DNA from: an uncultured Lachnospiraceae bacterium
GTDB taxonomy: Bacteria; Bacillota; Clostridia; Lachnospirales; Lachnospiraceae
Assembly (NCBI GenBank): GCA_910579505.1
Contig: CAJTTZ010000009.1
Span: 1-64,000, forward strand
Length of the DNA stretch: 64,000 nucleotides
Direction of reading: 5' to 3'
Of the stretch, positions 52,944-61,296 are shown in pieces. Both the position numbers and the translations under genes were made by a program. Position 1 is the stretch's first letter, and each line of letters begins with the position of its first letter. Below the pieces are notes generated by a model that was not told the origin of the DNA, did not search any database, and saw nothing but the letters and a program-made list of their open reading frames with translations.

Positions 52944-52996
52944 TGCAATTTAATATCTTCAAGGGAGTGTCTGACGCTGTTCTTCAAGATAAAAAT

Positions 52997-53018
52997 TGAC
53001 AACAATTTTGACAACAAA
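52997..53018 (+). repeat. tandem 10-bp repeats near the integrase end
   Basis: TTGACAACAA occurs twice with a 12-bp period (52997-53006, 53009-53018), just after the integrase remnant. Such repeats are typical of integrase arm-binding sites at the ends of Tn916-like elements, so this likely marks the element's right end. Confidence 0.5.
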
Positions 53019-53070
53019 TTTTATAAAAACCGTGCTGAACAGTACCGAATCATACTTTTTTGGAAAAGCC

Positions 53071-53592
53071 TCAGAGTTTCTCCGGCTCCGGGTAATCCAC
53101 CCCGAACGTCTCAACGGTAACTGTCTGCATGACCTGGTCTTCTAACGGCCTGTCCTCGTAATCAGTCGCCGCCTCGGCAATCTTGTTTACGTTTTCTAAG
53201 CCTTCAATCACTTTCCCAAACGCCGCATAAGCGCCGTCTAAATGAGGGCTTGTCTTGTGCATGATGAAAAACTGGCTTCCTGCGGAATCGGGCTGCATGC
53301 TTCTCGCCATGGAGAGGACGCCCTCCGTGTGCTTTAAGTCATTTTCAAAGCCGTTCTGTCGGAATTCCCCCTTGATGGAATAGCCGGGGCCGCCCATGCC
53401 GGTTCCCTCCGGGTCGCCGCCCTGAATCATAAAACCTTTGATGACCCGGTGGAAGATTAGTCCGTCGTAAAAATTCTTTTGAATAAGGCTGATAAAGTTG
53501 TTGACGGAGACAGGTGCGATTTCGGGGTACAATTCCGCCTTGATGACGTCGCCGTTTGCCATGGTAAAAGTTACGATTGGATTCTGTGCCAT
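53071..53592 (-). CDS. cyclophilin-type peptidyl-prolyl isomerase
   Basis: 173 residues, cytosolic. The active-site segment is FHRVIKGFMIQGGDPEGTGM, followed by GSQFFIMHKTSPHLDGAYAA and FGKVIEG. It catalyses proline isomerisation during folding. The start context has GGAAAGGAA. The decayed integrative element ends next to its 3' end. Confidence 0.92.
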   Translation of the reverse strand: MAQNPIVTFTMANGDVIKAELYPEIAPVSVNNFISLIQKNFYDGLIFHRVIKGFMIQGGDPEGTGMGGPGYSIKGEFRQNGFENDLKHTEGVLSMARSMQPDSAGSQFFIMHKTSPHLDGAYAAFGKVIEGLENVNKIAEAATDYEDRPLEDQVMQTVTVETFGVDYPEPEKL

Positions 53593-53733
53593 ATAAAATT
53601 CCTTTCCTCTTTTCTGATTGCTTATTTAATAGTAAACTTAAATTCTACTATACAAAATACCACAGAAATTTGGACAAGTCAAAATGGATCATAAGTAGCA
53701 GAGGCTCAGAAAGAGACGGGGAAGGACAGCTTT

Positions 53734-54459
53734 ATGTGGAAAAAAATATATTATCCGTCATGGGATCAACCGTTATATGTCACAGATCAGGCACAAGTTT
53801 ATGCGGCGCTGCAAGAGAAAGGCTGTTATGTGCTGCCGTATCTGCACGAAAATAACCGGGGAGAAGCCTTTCCCGGTGCGCTCTACGCAGTGGAAAAGCT
53901 AGAGGAGATGGATGAGGAATCCTTTGATCTGGCGTACCGTCGCCTTGCAGGGCTGCCTTGGAAAATTCTTACTACAAAACGTTGTACCGTCCGGGAGACG
54001 ACGGTAGAAGACGTGGATAGGTTTTATCAGATTTATGCGGAGCCTTCTATTACCAGATACATGGAAAACCTTTTTGCGGACAGGGATGAGGAGATTGCCT
54101 ACATAAAAGACTATATAGAGAAAATATACATTTTTTACGGGTATGGGATGTGGACGGTACTGGAAAAGGAGAGCGGAGAAGTGATCGGCAGGGCGGGCAT
54201 TACATGGCGGGAAGGGTATGATCTGCCGGAACTGGGTTTTGTGTTCGGCGTGCCGTGGCAGGGGAGGGGATATGCATACGAGGTGTGCAGCGCAGTTCTT
54301 ACTTATGCGCGGGAGGTACTTTTGATGGAGCGGGTGCAGGCGCTTGTGCAGCCGGGAAATGCGAGGTCTTTGAGGCTGTGTGAAAGACTGGGATTTGTGC
54401 CGGCAGGGGAGACAGTGCTGGACGGGGAAAGGCATGTGCTGTTGGTGAAAGAGTTGTGA
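53734..54459 (+). CDS. GNAT-family acetyltransferase
   Basis: 241 residues. The N-terminal 80 residues are a variable region. The C-terminal 160 form an Acetyltransf_3 domain: VRETTVEDVDRFYQIYAEP, then the acetyl-CoA loop VPWQGRGYAYEV and the end NARSLRLCERLGF, as in RimJ/RimL-like enzymes. AAGGAC precedes the start. The substrate is unknown. Confidence 0.8.
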   Translation: MWKKIYYPSWDQPLYVTDQAQVYAALQEKGCYVLPYLHENNRGEAFPGALYAVEKLEEMDEESFDLAYRRLAGLPWKILTTKRCTVRETTVEDVDRFYQIYAEPSITRYMENLFADRDEEIAYIKDYIEKIYIFYGYGMWTVLEKESGEVIGRAGITWREGYDLPELGFVFGVPWQGRGYAYEVCSAVLTYAREVLLMERVQALVQPGNARSLRLCERLGFVPAGETVLDGERHVLLVKEL

Positions 54460-54594
54460 CCCGGGAAACGGTTTCTGCAAAGTCTGTATTGACGGGAGCG
54501 TTTCGGAAGGGGTAAACTGTTCTGGATGTCCGCGAAGCGTATGAGTATGCCAATAAAGCGCGCGGGTTGGAATTATGCTGAAATGGAGAACGTT

Positions 54595-55530
54595 ATGAAG
54601 AAACCAACGATAAATTTAAAGGTGCGCAATTCTATGCTGCTGCTCCTCACCGCCCTTGTGTGGGGCGTGGCTTTTGTGGCGCAGAGGCAGGGCGGGGCGT
54701 CGGCGGGTCCCTATACTTTTAACTGCATCCGCTCCTTTCTGGGCGGGCTGGTGCTTCTGCCGGTGATTCCTTTTCTGGACAGGTACACGGCGGGCAGGAA
54801 ACCGCAGTCGGCTAAAGAGCGGCGCAGGCTGTCGCTTGGCGGGGCACTTTGCGGGCTGGTGCTGTTTGTGGCAAGTACGTTTCAGCAGATGGGCATGTAT
54901 TACGGTACCACGGCGGGCAAAGCGGGTTTCCTGACGGCGTGCTATATTCTCCTGGTGCCGGTTCTGGGGATTTTTTTCAAAAAGAAGTGCGGCTGGAATG
55001 TCTGGGTCAGTATTTTGGTGGCGGTTGTGGGGCTCTATTTTCTCTGTCTGACCGACGGTTTTTCTTTTCAGTTCAGCGATGTGCTGGTGCTTCTGTGCGC
55101 GGTCTGCTTTTCTGTGCATATTATGGTGATTGACCACTTTTCGCCGCTGGTGGACGGGGTGCGTATGGCGTGTATTCAGTTTTTTGTGTGCGGCGCGTGG
55201 GGGCTGATTCCGATGATTGGCGTGGAGATACCGCAGATGGGAGCTGCGGCGTGGCTGCAGTCTCTTAGCGGCATGGACGTGTGGATTCCGATTTTGTATG
55301 CCGGTGTAATGTCCTGCGGCGTGGGCTACACGCTGCAGATCGTAGGGCAGAACGGGATCAATCCCGCCATTGCCTCCCTGCTAATGAGCCTGGAGTCGGT
55401 TTTCTCTGTGCTGGCGGGGATGCTGCTTTTGCATGAGACCATGACCGGGCGGGAGATTCTGGGGTGCGTGCTGGTATTTGCGGCGGTGATTTTTGCGCAG
55501 GTAAATTTGGGGAGACGGAGAAAAGCATAA
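54595..55530 (+). CDS. EamA/DMT-family transporter
   Basis: 311 residues from MKKPTINLKVRNSMLLLLTA; GGAG precedes the ATG at 54595. Ten membrane helices in two EamA repeats: LVWGVAFVAQRQGGASAGPY in the first, and INPAIASLLMSLESVFSVLA then LLLHETMTGREILGC in the second. By family it exports or exchanges small metabolites; substrate unknown. Confidence 0.85.
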   Translation: MKKPTINLKVRNSMLLLLTALVWGVAFVAQRQGGASAGPYTFNCIRSFLGGLVLLPVIPFLDRYTAGRKPQSAKERRRLSLGGALCGLVLFVASTFQQMGMYYGTTAGKAGFLTACYILLVPVLGIFFKKKCGWNVWVSILVAVVGLYFLCLTDGFSFQFSDVLVLLCAVCFSVHIMVIDHFSPLVDGVRMACIQFFVCGAWGLIPMIGVEIPQMGAAAWLQSLSGMDVWIPILYAGVMSCGVGYTLQIVGQNGINPAIASLLMSLESVFSVLAGMLLLHETMTGREILGCVLVFAAVIFAQVNLGRRRKA

Positions 55531-55574
55531 ATTGTATTTAATTGTATACAATAATACATATATACAGGAAACGC

Positions 55575-55603
55575 TTGACACAGTAAAATGACGGTGCTAC
55601 AAT
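55575..55603 (+). promoter_or_regulatory. promoter of amt-PII
   Basis: TTGACA (55575-55580), 17 bp, TACAAT (55598-55603). Transcription would begin near 55610, giving a leader of about 145 nt that contains the folded element at 55619-55720. Confidence 0.75.
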
Positions 55604-55618
55604 GCAAGACGTAAAGCA

Positions 55619-55720
55619 AAGGCGCTTTGAGGAAACTCAAGGCGCCTTCTTTTGTGCGTATAAGCCTTACGGCAAGTACCGTAAACGAGAAATGCGGAGC
55701 ATTTCGAGTCTGCTTATACG
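55619..55720 (+). ncRNA. structured leader of amt-PII (terminator-like hairpin plus three-way junction)
   Basis: First, a 13-bp stem with GAAA tetraloop (55619-55631 with 55636-55648) followed by TCTTTTG, which looks like an intrinsic terminator only about 9 nt from the predicted transcript start. Then a closed three-way junction: outer stem CGTATAAGC/GCTTATACG (55657-55665, 55712-55720) enclosing TTACGG-CAAGTA-CCGTAA and GAAATGC-GGA-GCATTTC. It could regulate amt-PII. Alternatively the first hairpin simply ends the upstream transporter transcript. Confidence 0.5.
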
Positions 55721-55755
55721 TCAGACGATGCTTCAATGACGAGGAGGAAAATATT

Positions 55756-57522
55756 ATGGAAGAAATGATGGAGGTTTTAAACGGACAGATTTTCGGCGTC
55801 TGGTTTCTGATCGGCGCTGCTCTGGTGTTCTGGATGCAGGCAGGGTTTGCGATGGTGGAGACGGGATTTACCAGGGCGAAGAATGCGGGAAACATCATTA
55901 TGAAGAATCTGATGGATTTCTGCATCGGTACGGTGGTGTTTATTCTGATCGGTTTCAGTCTGCTGCTCGGTGAGGACATGGTCGGGCTGATCGGAAAGCC
56001 CGGGTTCGACATTTTTACGGCATATGAGAGCTTTGACTGGTCGAACTTCGTATTTAACCTGGTGTTCTGCGCAACCACGGCGACAATTGTCTCCGGGGCG
56101 ATGGCGGAGCGGACAAAGTTTTTGAGCTACTGTATTTATTCCGGTGTGATTTCGGCGTTGATTTACCCGATTGAGGCGCATTGGATCTGGGGCGGCGGCT
56201 GGCTTGCACAGATCGGTTTTCACGACTTTGCGGGTTCCTGCGCGATCCATATGGTGGGCGGTATTTCCGCATTGATCGGCGCAAAGATTTTGGGACCCCG
56301 CATTGGCAAATTCAATACGGATAAAAACGGAAAGATCACTAAGGTTAACGCTTTCCCCGGACACAGCATTCCGCTTGGCGCGCTTGGCGTGTTTATCCTT
56401 TGGCTTGGCTGGTACGGCTTCAACGGTGCGGCGGCGACTAGCGTGGAGCAGCTCGGTTCCATCTTTGTGACGACGACGATTGCGCCCGCGGTGGCGACCG
56501 TAGTGTGTATGATCTTTACATGGCTTAAGTACGGAAAGCCCGATGTTTCCATGTGCCTGAACGCGTCGCTGGCAGGTCTGGTGGCAATCACCGCACCCTG
56601 TGATGTGACGGACGCTTTCGGCGCGATTGTGATCGGCGCGGTAGCAGGGCTGCTCGTGGTGTTTGCGGTCTGGTTCCTGGACTATAAGCTGCGTGTTGAC
56701 GACCCTGTGGGCGCGGTGGCGGTACATATGATGAACGGCATCTGGGGAACCCTTTCGGTAGGTCTTTTCGCGACAAATTCCGCGCCGGGATATTCCATTG
56801 CGGATGCTTCGGGAACAGAACTCGTAGGTCTGTTTTACGGCGGCGGTTTCAAACTTATGGGACTGCAGTTAATCGGATTTGCCTCGGTGGCGGCATGGAC
56901 TGCGGTGACGATTACCATTGTATTTCTGGTAATCAAGGCAACGGTAGGGCTGCGCGCCTCCCAGGAAGAGGAAATCGTCGGTCTGGACGCGACCGAGCAC
57001 GGCCTTGCTTCCGCGTACTCAGGATTCAGCATTATGGATGTTTCCGGTGCGATGGTTATGGATGTAAATGAAAACACCAGTCTCGGCGTGGAAGATTACG
57101 ACGCAGCTTCCGCGGTACAGAAAGAAGCGGCGGTAAAGGTGGCGCAGGTGCCTATGGCTTCCGCTACGGGTATGTATAAGGTGGCTATTATTGCGAAACT
57201 ATCCAGATACGATAAGCTTCGCAAGGCAATGAACGATCTGGGCGTGACGGGCATGACGGTCACGCAGGTAATGGGATGCGGCATCCAGAAGGGCGCGGGC
57301 GAGAAATACCGCGGCGTAGAGATGGACGCAACCCTGCTTCCGAAGGTAAAGGTCGAGGTGGTAGTCAGCAAGATCCCGGTGGATACGGTGGTGGAGGCGG
57401 CAAAGAAAGCGCTCTTTACCGGGCACATCGGAGACGGCAAGATTTTTGTCTACAACGTGGATAAGGTTGTCAAAGTCCGTACCGGCGAGGAAGATTTTGA
57501 CGCGCTGCAGGACGTGGAGTAA
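55756..57522 (+). CDS. amt: ammonium transporter fused to a PII signalling domain
   Basis: 588 residues from MEEMMEVLNGQIFGVWFLIG; GAGGAGG precedes the ATG. Residues to about 415 are an Amt channel with 11 helices; FCATTATIVSGAMAERTKF, HMVGGISALIGA and AVHMMNGIWGTLSVG are typical. Residues 473-588 are a complete PII (GlnB/GlnK) domain. Its T-loop reads KYRGVEMDATLLPK, so Tyr51, the uridylylation site of proteobacterial PII, is Met here. PII normally plugs the channel when glutamine is high; here it is tethered. ATP and 2-oxoglutarate sensing may remain. Confidence 0.92.
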   Translation: MEEMMEVLNGQIFGVWFLIGAALVFWMQAGFAMVETGFTRAKNAGNIIMKNLMDFCIGTVVFILIGFSLLLGEDMVGLIGKPGFDIFTAYESFDWSNFVFNLVFCATTATIVSGAMAERTKFLSYCIYSGVISALIYPIEAHWIWGGGWLAQIGFHDFAGSCAIHMVGGISALIGAKILGPRIGKFNTDKNGKITKVNAFPGHSIPLGALGVFILWLGWYGFNGAAATSVEQLGSIFVTTTIAPAVATVVCMIFTWLKYGKPDVSMCLNASLAGLVAITAPCDVTDAFGAIVIGAVAGLLVVFAVWFLDYKLRVDDPVGAVAVHMMNGIWGTLSVGLFATNSAPGYSIADASGTELVGLFYGGGFKLMGLQLIGFASVAAWTAVTITIVFLVIKATVGLRASQEEEIVGLDATEHGLASAYSGFSIMDVSGAMVMDVNENTSLGVEDYDAASAVQKEAAVKVAQVPMASATGMYKVAIIAKLSRYDKLRKAMNDLGVTGMTVTQVMGCGIQKGAGEKYRGVEMDATLLPKVKVEVVVSKIPVDTVVEAAKKALFTGHIGDGKIFVYNVDKVVKVRTGEEDFDALQDVE

Positions 57523-57557
57523 GCCTATATCCCTCATTATACATTACTTACCTGAAT

Positions 57558-57598
57558 GGATGTTTCCCCGGCGCTCCACCGCCGGGGACATCCTGTTT
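57558..57598 (+). terminator. amt-PII terminator
   Basis: GGATGTTTCCCCGGCG pairs with CGCCGGGGACATCC (57558-57573 with 57580-57593), then TGTTT. Confidence 0.75.
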
Positions 57599-57726
57599 AC
57601 GGGTTTATGCTATCTGGGGATTCCTTCGGATTGTGTTTCCTGCTGATATAGGGTATGATATAAAAATACTGATGAAATTATGGTATAGTAAAAAGTCTGG
57701 CCAGTCCGAATGGGGGAAGATTACCT

Positions 57727-58650
57727 ATGGCGGGAAAGAAGAAAGAAATTGAATACCGATATTATGAGATCCCACAGAACGAGCCGTGCATGGCTCTTCT
57801 CGGCGAAGCGTGGGTCCGCCCGTACGGCATGGATTCCCTGCATTTTCATAATTATATGGAAATCGGATTCTGCTATGACGGGATCGGGGATATGGTCCTG
57901 GATGAACAGACTATTCCTTACAAGCCGGATATGATCACCATAATCCCGAAAAATTTTCCGCACAATACGGCGAGTGACAGCTTTTCCCTGAGCAGCTGGG
58001 AGTATTTGTTTATTGATGTGGAAGCGTTTCTGAGAGAAGTTTACAGGGAGGATTCTCTCTACGCGGAGGATCTGGGTGCGGTTATCAACAGCCGTGCATG
58101 GGCGGTGGATGCTTCGCAGTACCCGGAGACAGCGGAACTGATCAAAAGCATTATGGACGAAATGCGCTATAAGAAGGATTTTTACACAGAGAGTGTGAAA
58201 GGGCTCCAGTGGTCTCTGCTTATGAATATAGCCCGCATGAATCAGGGGAAACAGGTCAGGGTCAGGAAGCAGAGCCGCGGTGCATCCCAGATTTCCTTCG
58301 CGCTGCATTATATCGGCGCGCATTATGCGGAGGAGCTGACGATTGGGGATCTGGCGCAGGAGAGCCATATGTCGGAAACGCATTTCCGCAGGGTGTTCCA
58401 GAAGATTATGAATATGACGCCTTCTGATTACCTGAATCTGGTGCGTGTGCAGATGGCGTGTGAATATATGAAGAAACACACGGACAGTATGGAACTGGTG
58501 GCGGAGCGGTGCGGTTTCCAGTCGGTGTCCACTTTTAACAGGAACTTTAAGAAAGTACTCAATATTACGCCTTACCAGTGGAAGATCCACCCGGAAAATT
58601 ATGAGGCGAAGCTGCTCGATTATAAGATTTCCGCATATAAGGGATGGTAA
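57727..58650 (+). CDS. AraC-family regulator of the downstream sugar importer
   Basis: 307 residues. The N-terminal cupin has LHFHNYMEIGFCYDGIGDMV and ITIIPKNFPHN. The C-terminal double HTH has LTIGDLAQESHMSETHFRRV then FQKIMNMTPSDYLN and MELVAERCGFQSVSTFNRNF, ending KKVLNITPYQWK. GGGGGAAG precedes the start. It lies directly upstream of the sugar ABC importer and beta-galactosidase genes, so regulation of these is likely. Confidence 0.87.
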   Translation: MAGKKKEIEYRYYEIPQNEPCMALLGEAWVRPYGMDSLHFHNYMEIGFCYDGIGDMVLDEQTIPYKPDMITIIPKNFPHNTASDSFSLSSWEYLFIDVEAFLREVYREDSLYAEDLGAVINSRAWAVDASQYPETAELIKSIMDEMRYKKDFYTESVKGLQWSLLMNIARMNQGKQVRVRKQSRGASQISFALHYIGAHYAEELTIGDLAQESHMSETHFRRVFQKIMNMTPSDYLNLVRVQMACEYMKKHTDSMELVAERCGFQSVSTFNRNFKKVLNITPYQWKIHPENYEAKLLDYKISAYKGW

Positions 58651-58704
58651 ATTTCAGACTGATAAAAAGATTGTGTTTTTCAGTATTTTAGATAAATTCA
58701 ATAA

Positions 58705-58793
58705 CGTAAACGTTTAAGCTGGATTCAAATGGTCGAATTTGCATCTTTTTTGTTTTTTAACGATCACAAACAGACGGCGGGTGGAGTTATAAT
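58705..58793 (+). promoter_or_regulatory. operator-like palindrome and -10 box ahead of the sugar importer
   Basis: TAAACGTTTA (58707-58716) is a palindrome resembling cre/LacI-type sites. TATAAT (58788-58793) is a perfect -10 with no matching -35, as expected for an AraC-activated promoter. Confidence 0.45.
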
Positions 58794-58877
58794 GCATATA
58801 CAATCAGTCAAAAAACGCGCGATGAATATACAAATTGACGAAACGCATTTAGAGACTGAGGGGAAAAGAAAAAGTTA

Positions 58878-58892
58878 GTGCACAATGTGCAC
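58878..58892. repeat. 15-bp palindrome in the importer leader
   Basis: GTGCACA-A-TGTGCAC, perfect 7-bp arms, 27 bp before the start codon of the binding protein. It may be an operator or a leader hairpin. Confidence 0.5.
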
Positions 58893-58919
58893 AAAAAGAA
58901 AGAATGGGAGGAAACAGAA

Positions 58920-60299
58920 ATGAAAAGAAAGATTTTAGCAGCTTTACTGGCATCTACCATGGTTCTTTCACTGGTTGGATGCGGCGGCGGTTCCGCTGAG
59001 ACCCCTGCGGCTCCCGCGGCGGACAGCGGTGCGGCGGAGGAAGCTCCTGCGGCGGACAGCGGCGCGGCTGAGGAAGCTCCCGCGGCAGATGCAGCGGCAG
59101 CAGGCGGCGATGAGACACTGACCGTATGGTGCTGGGACCCGGCATTTAACCTGAATGCTATGTACGAGGCAGAGAAAGTTTACCAGAAAGATCATCCGAA
59201 CTTCAAGCTGAATGTAGTAGAGACCCCTTGGGACGATATCCAGACCAAGATTACCACAGCGGCTACTTCCGGCGATCTGAGCACATTGCCTGACATCTTC
59301 CTGATGCAGGATAACGCGTTCCAGAAAAACGTGCTTGCGTTCCCCGATTTATGCATGGACCTGACCAACAGCGGAATTGATTATTCCCAGTTTGCAGCAG
59401 GTAAGACAGCATACTCCGTAATCGACGGCAAGAACTACGGCGTACCTTTTGATAACGGCGCAGTTGTAGCTTGCTACCGCACGGATCTTCTGGAGCAGGC
59501 AGGCCTGACCATCGACGATTTTACAGATATTACGTTTGACCAGTATATGGAAAACGGCAAGAAGGTTCTGGAAGCAACAGGCAAGCCCCTCATCTCCATG
59601 CAGGCAGGCGAGTGTGACCTGATTATGATGATGATGCAGTCCGCAGGCGCTTCCCTCTTCAACGAGGACGGCACGGCGAACATCGTTGGCAACGATACCT
59701 TAAAGACCGTTATGGAGACTTACAAGAGCCTGAAGGATGCGGGCGTGCTTACCGAGGTGAACAGCTGGGATGAGTACGTAGGCGATTTCGTAAGCGGCAA
59801 CGTAGCAGGAACCATCAACGGCTGCTGGATCATGGCTTCCATCCAGACCGCAGAAGACCAGAAGGGTAACTGGGCGATCACCAATATGCCCAGCCTTGTA
59901 GGCGCAGCAAACGCAACCAACTACTCCAACAACGGCGGTTCTTCCTGGGCAGTAACCACGAAGTGCGCGAACCCGGATCTGGCATGTGACTTCCTTGCAA
60001 GCACATTCGCAGGCAGCAACGAGCTGTATGACAACATCCTTCCCAGCGGCGCTCTGGCAACATGGGCACCCGCAGGTGATTCCAGCGCATACGGCGAGCC
60101 TAACGAGTTCTTTGGCGGCGATGCAGTTTCCGCTAAGATCGTTGATTTCGCAACCAAGGTTCCGACCAACATCACAGGCGCATACTACTACGAAGCACGT
60201 AACGCGGTTGCAGCAGCTATCACCAACTATATCAGCGGTGCGGATCTTGAGACCGAGCTCCAGAACGCTGAGCAGCAGATTAACTTCAACATGCAGTAA
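58920..60299 (+). CDS. sugar ABC importer, lipoprotein substrate-binding subunit
   Basis: 459 residues from MKRKILAALLASTMVLSLVG; GGGAGG precedes the ATG. The lipobox LVGC puts the lipid anchor at Cys21. A low-complexity Ala/Glu/Pro linker follows with near-repeats of ADSGAAEEAPA. Then a family 1 (MalE-like) fold: TVWCWDPAFNLNAMYEAEKV, LPDIFLMQDN, NNGGSSWAVTTKC. It captures sugars outside the membrane for the two permeases downstream. No ATPase is encoded here, so a shared MsmK-type ATPase is expected. Confidence 0.9.
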   Translation: MKRKILAALLASTMVLSLVGCGGGSAETPAAPAADSGAAEEAPAADSGAAEEAPAADAAAAGGDETLTVWCWDPAFNLNAMYEAEKVYQKDHPNFKLNVVETPWDDIQTKITTAATSGDLSTLPDIFLMQDNAFQKNVLAFPDLCMDLTNSGIDYSQFAAGKTAYSVIDGKNYGVPFDNGAVVACYRTDLLEQAGLTIDDFTDITFDQYMENGKKVLEATGKPLISMQAGECDLIMMMMQSAGASLFNEDGTANIVGNDTLKTVMETYKSLKDAGVLTEVNSWDEYVGDFVSGNVAGTINGCWIMASIQTAEDQKGNWAITNMPSLVGAANATNYSNNGGSSWAVTTKCANPDLACDFLASTFAGSNELYDNILPSGALATWAPAGDSSAYGEPNEFFGGDAVSAKIVDFATKVPTNITGAYYYEARNAVAAAITNYISGADLETELQNAEQQINFNMQ

Positions 60300-60342
60300 G
60301 CAATAAGCCGTGCAGGTTTCTAAATAAGTAACACCTAACACA

Positions 60343-60376
60343 GGGGAATAGCTTCTGTAAGCTGTTCCCCTTTTTT
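60343..60376 (+). terminator. intercistronic terminator after the binding-protein gene
   Basis: GGGGAATAGCTT (60343-60354) pairs with AAGCTGTTCCCC (60359-60370), then TTTTTT. It sits between the binding protein and its permeases and would let only part of transcription pass, giving more binding protein than permease. Confidence 0.8.
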
Positions 60377-60405
60377 ACTCCAACGATAGAGAAGGAGGGG
60401 TTTTT

Positions 60406-61296
60406 TTGAGCAAGTCAAAAAAAATGACGCTTAGCAAAAAACAGAATTTGACGGGATGGGTATTTCTCGCTCCTGGCGCTGTTTTGATCTTTATTATGAG
60501 TTTCGTGCCGATGTTCAGAGCCTTGCTGTTATCATTTAAGACGGGTATCGGCGCGAATATGAAGTGGGCCGGTGTCACAAATTACGTTAGAATGTTTCAG
60601 GATACGGTGTTTGTACAATCCATTAAAAATACATTTTTCTACCTGATTATTCAGGTGCCGGTGATGTTGATTTTTGCGCTGATTCTGGCGTCTATACTGA
60701 ATAACAAGGATCTGAGATTCAAGGGGCTTTTTCGGACGATGATTTTCCTGCCCTGCGCGACTTCGCTGGTGGCATACGCTATTATCTTCCGTTCCCTGTT
60801 TGCCAATAACGGTCTGATTAATCTGCTTTTTGTAAAGCTTGGTATTTTGGATCAGCCCTACGCATTTCTGACGAACACGACGAGCGCGCGTATTGTTATC
60901 ATCATCGCGCTGCTGTGGCGGTGGACGGGATATAATATGGTGTTCTATCTGTCTGGTCTGCAGAATATTGAGTATTCCGTGTACGAAGCGGCTAAAATCG
61001 ACGGTGCGTCTGCGGTACAGTCCTTCTTTAAGATTACGGTGCCGCTCTTAAAGCCTACGATTCTGCTGACGGCGATCATGTCCACGAACGGCACGTTACA
61101 GCTCTTTGACGAGTCGGTCAACCTGACAAACGGCGGTCCGGCGAATACGTCGATCACGATGTCGCATTACATATACGATATGTCATTTAAGTATGTGCCG
61201 AACTTCGGCTATGCGGCGGCAATGTCCTTCTTAATTTTGGTTCTGGTTGCCGTTCTGGCATTCCTGCAGATGAAAGTAGGTGATAAGCGTGATTAA
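60406..61296 (+). CDS. sugar ABC importer permease, MalF type
   Basis: 296 residues. The TTG at 60406 is the likely start, with AGGAGGGG 5-7 nt upstream; the first ATG is at 60424. Six membrane helices. The EAA loop reads YEAAKIDGASAVQSFFKITV, and the C-terminal helices follow. It pairs with the next gene, with which it overlaps. Confidence 0.9.
   Translation: MSKSKKMTLSKKQNLTGWVFLAPGAVLIFIMSFVPMFRALLLSFKTGIGANMKWAGVTNYVRMFQDTVFVQSIKNTFFYLIIQVPVMLIFALILASILNNKDLRFKGLFRTMIFLPCATSLVAYAIIFRSLFANNGLINLLFVKLGILDQPYAFLTNTTSARIVIIIALLWRWTGYNMVFYLSGLQNIEYSVYEAAKIDGASAVQSFFKITVPLLKPTILLTAIMSTNGTLQLFDESVNLTNGGPANTSITMSHYIYDMSFKYVPNFGYAAAMSFLILVLVAVLAFLQMKVGDKRD

Noticed and set aside
46742..53070. Direct att repeats flanking the decayed element
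   Set aside because: Only an 8-bp match (AACAGTAC) was seen between the two flanks, too short to be convincing.
55619..55720. ANTAR-type antitermination target upstream of amt-PII
   Set aside because: ANTAR targets need two hairpins with hexaloops bearing A at position 1 and G at position 4. Here one loop is CAAGTA and the other is 3 nt.
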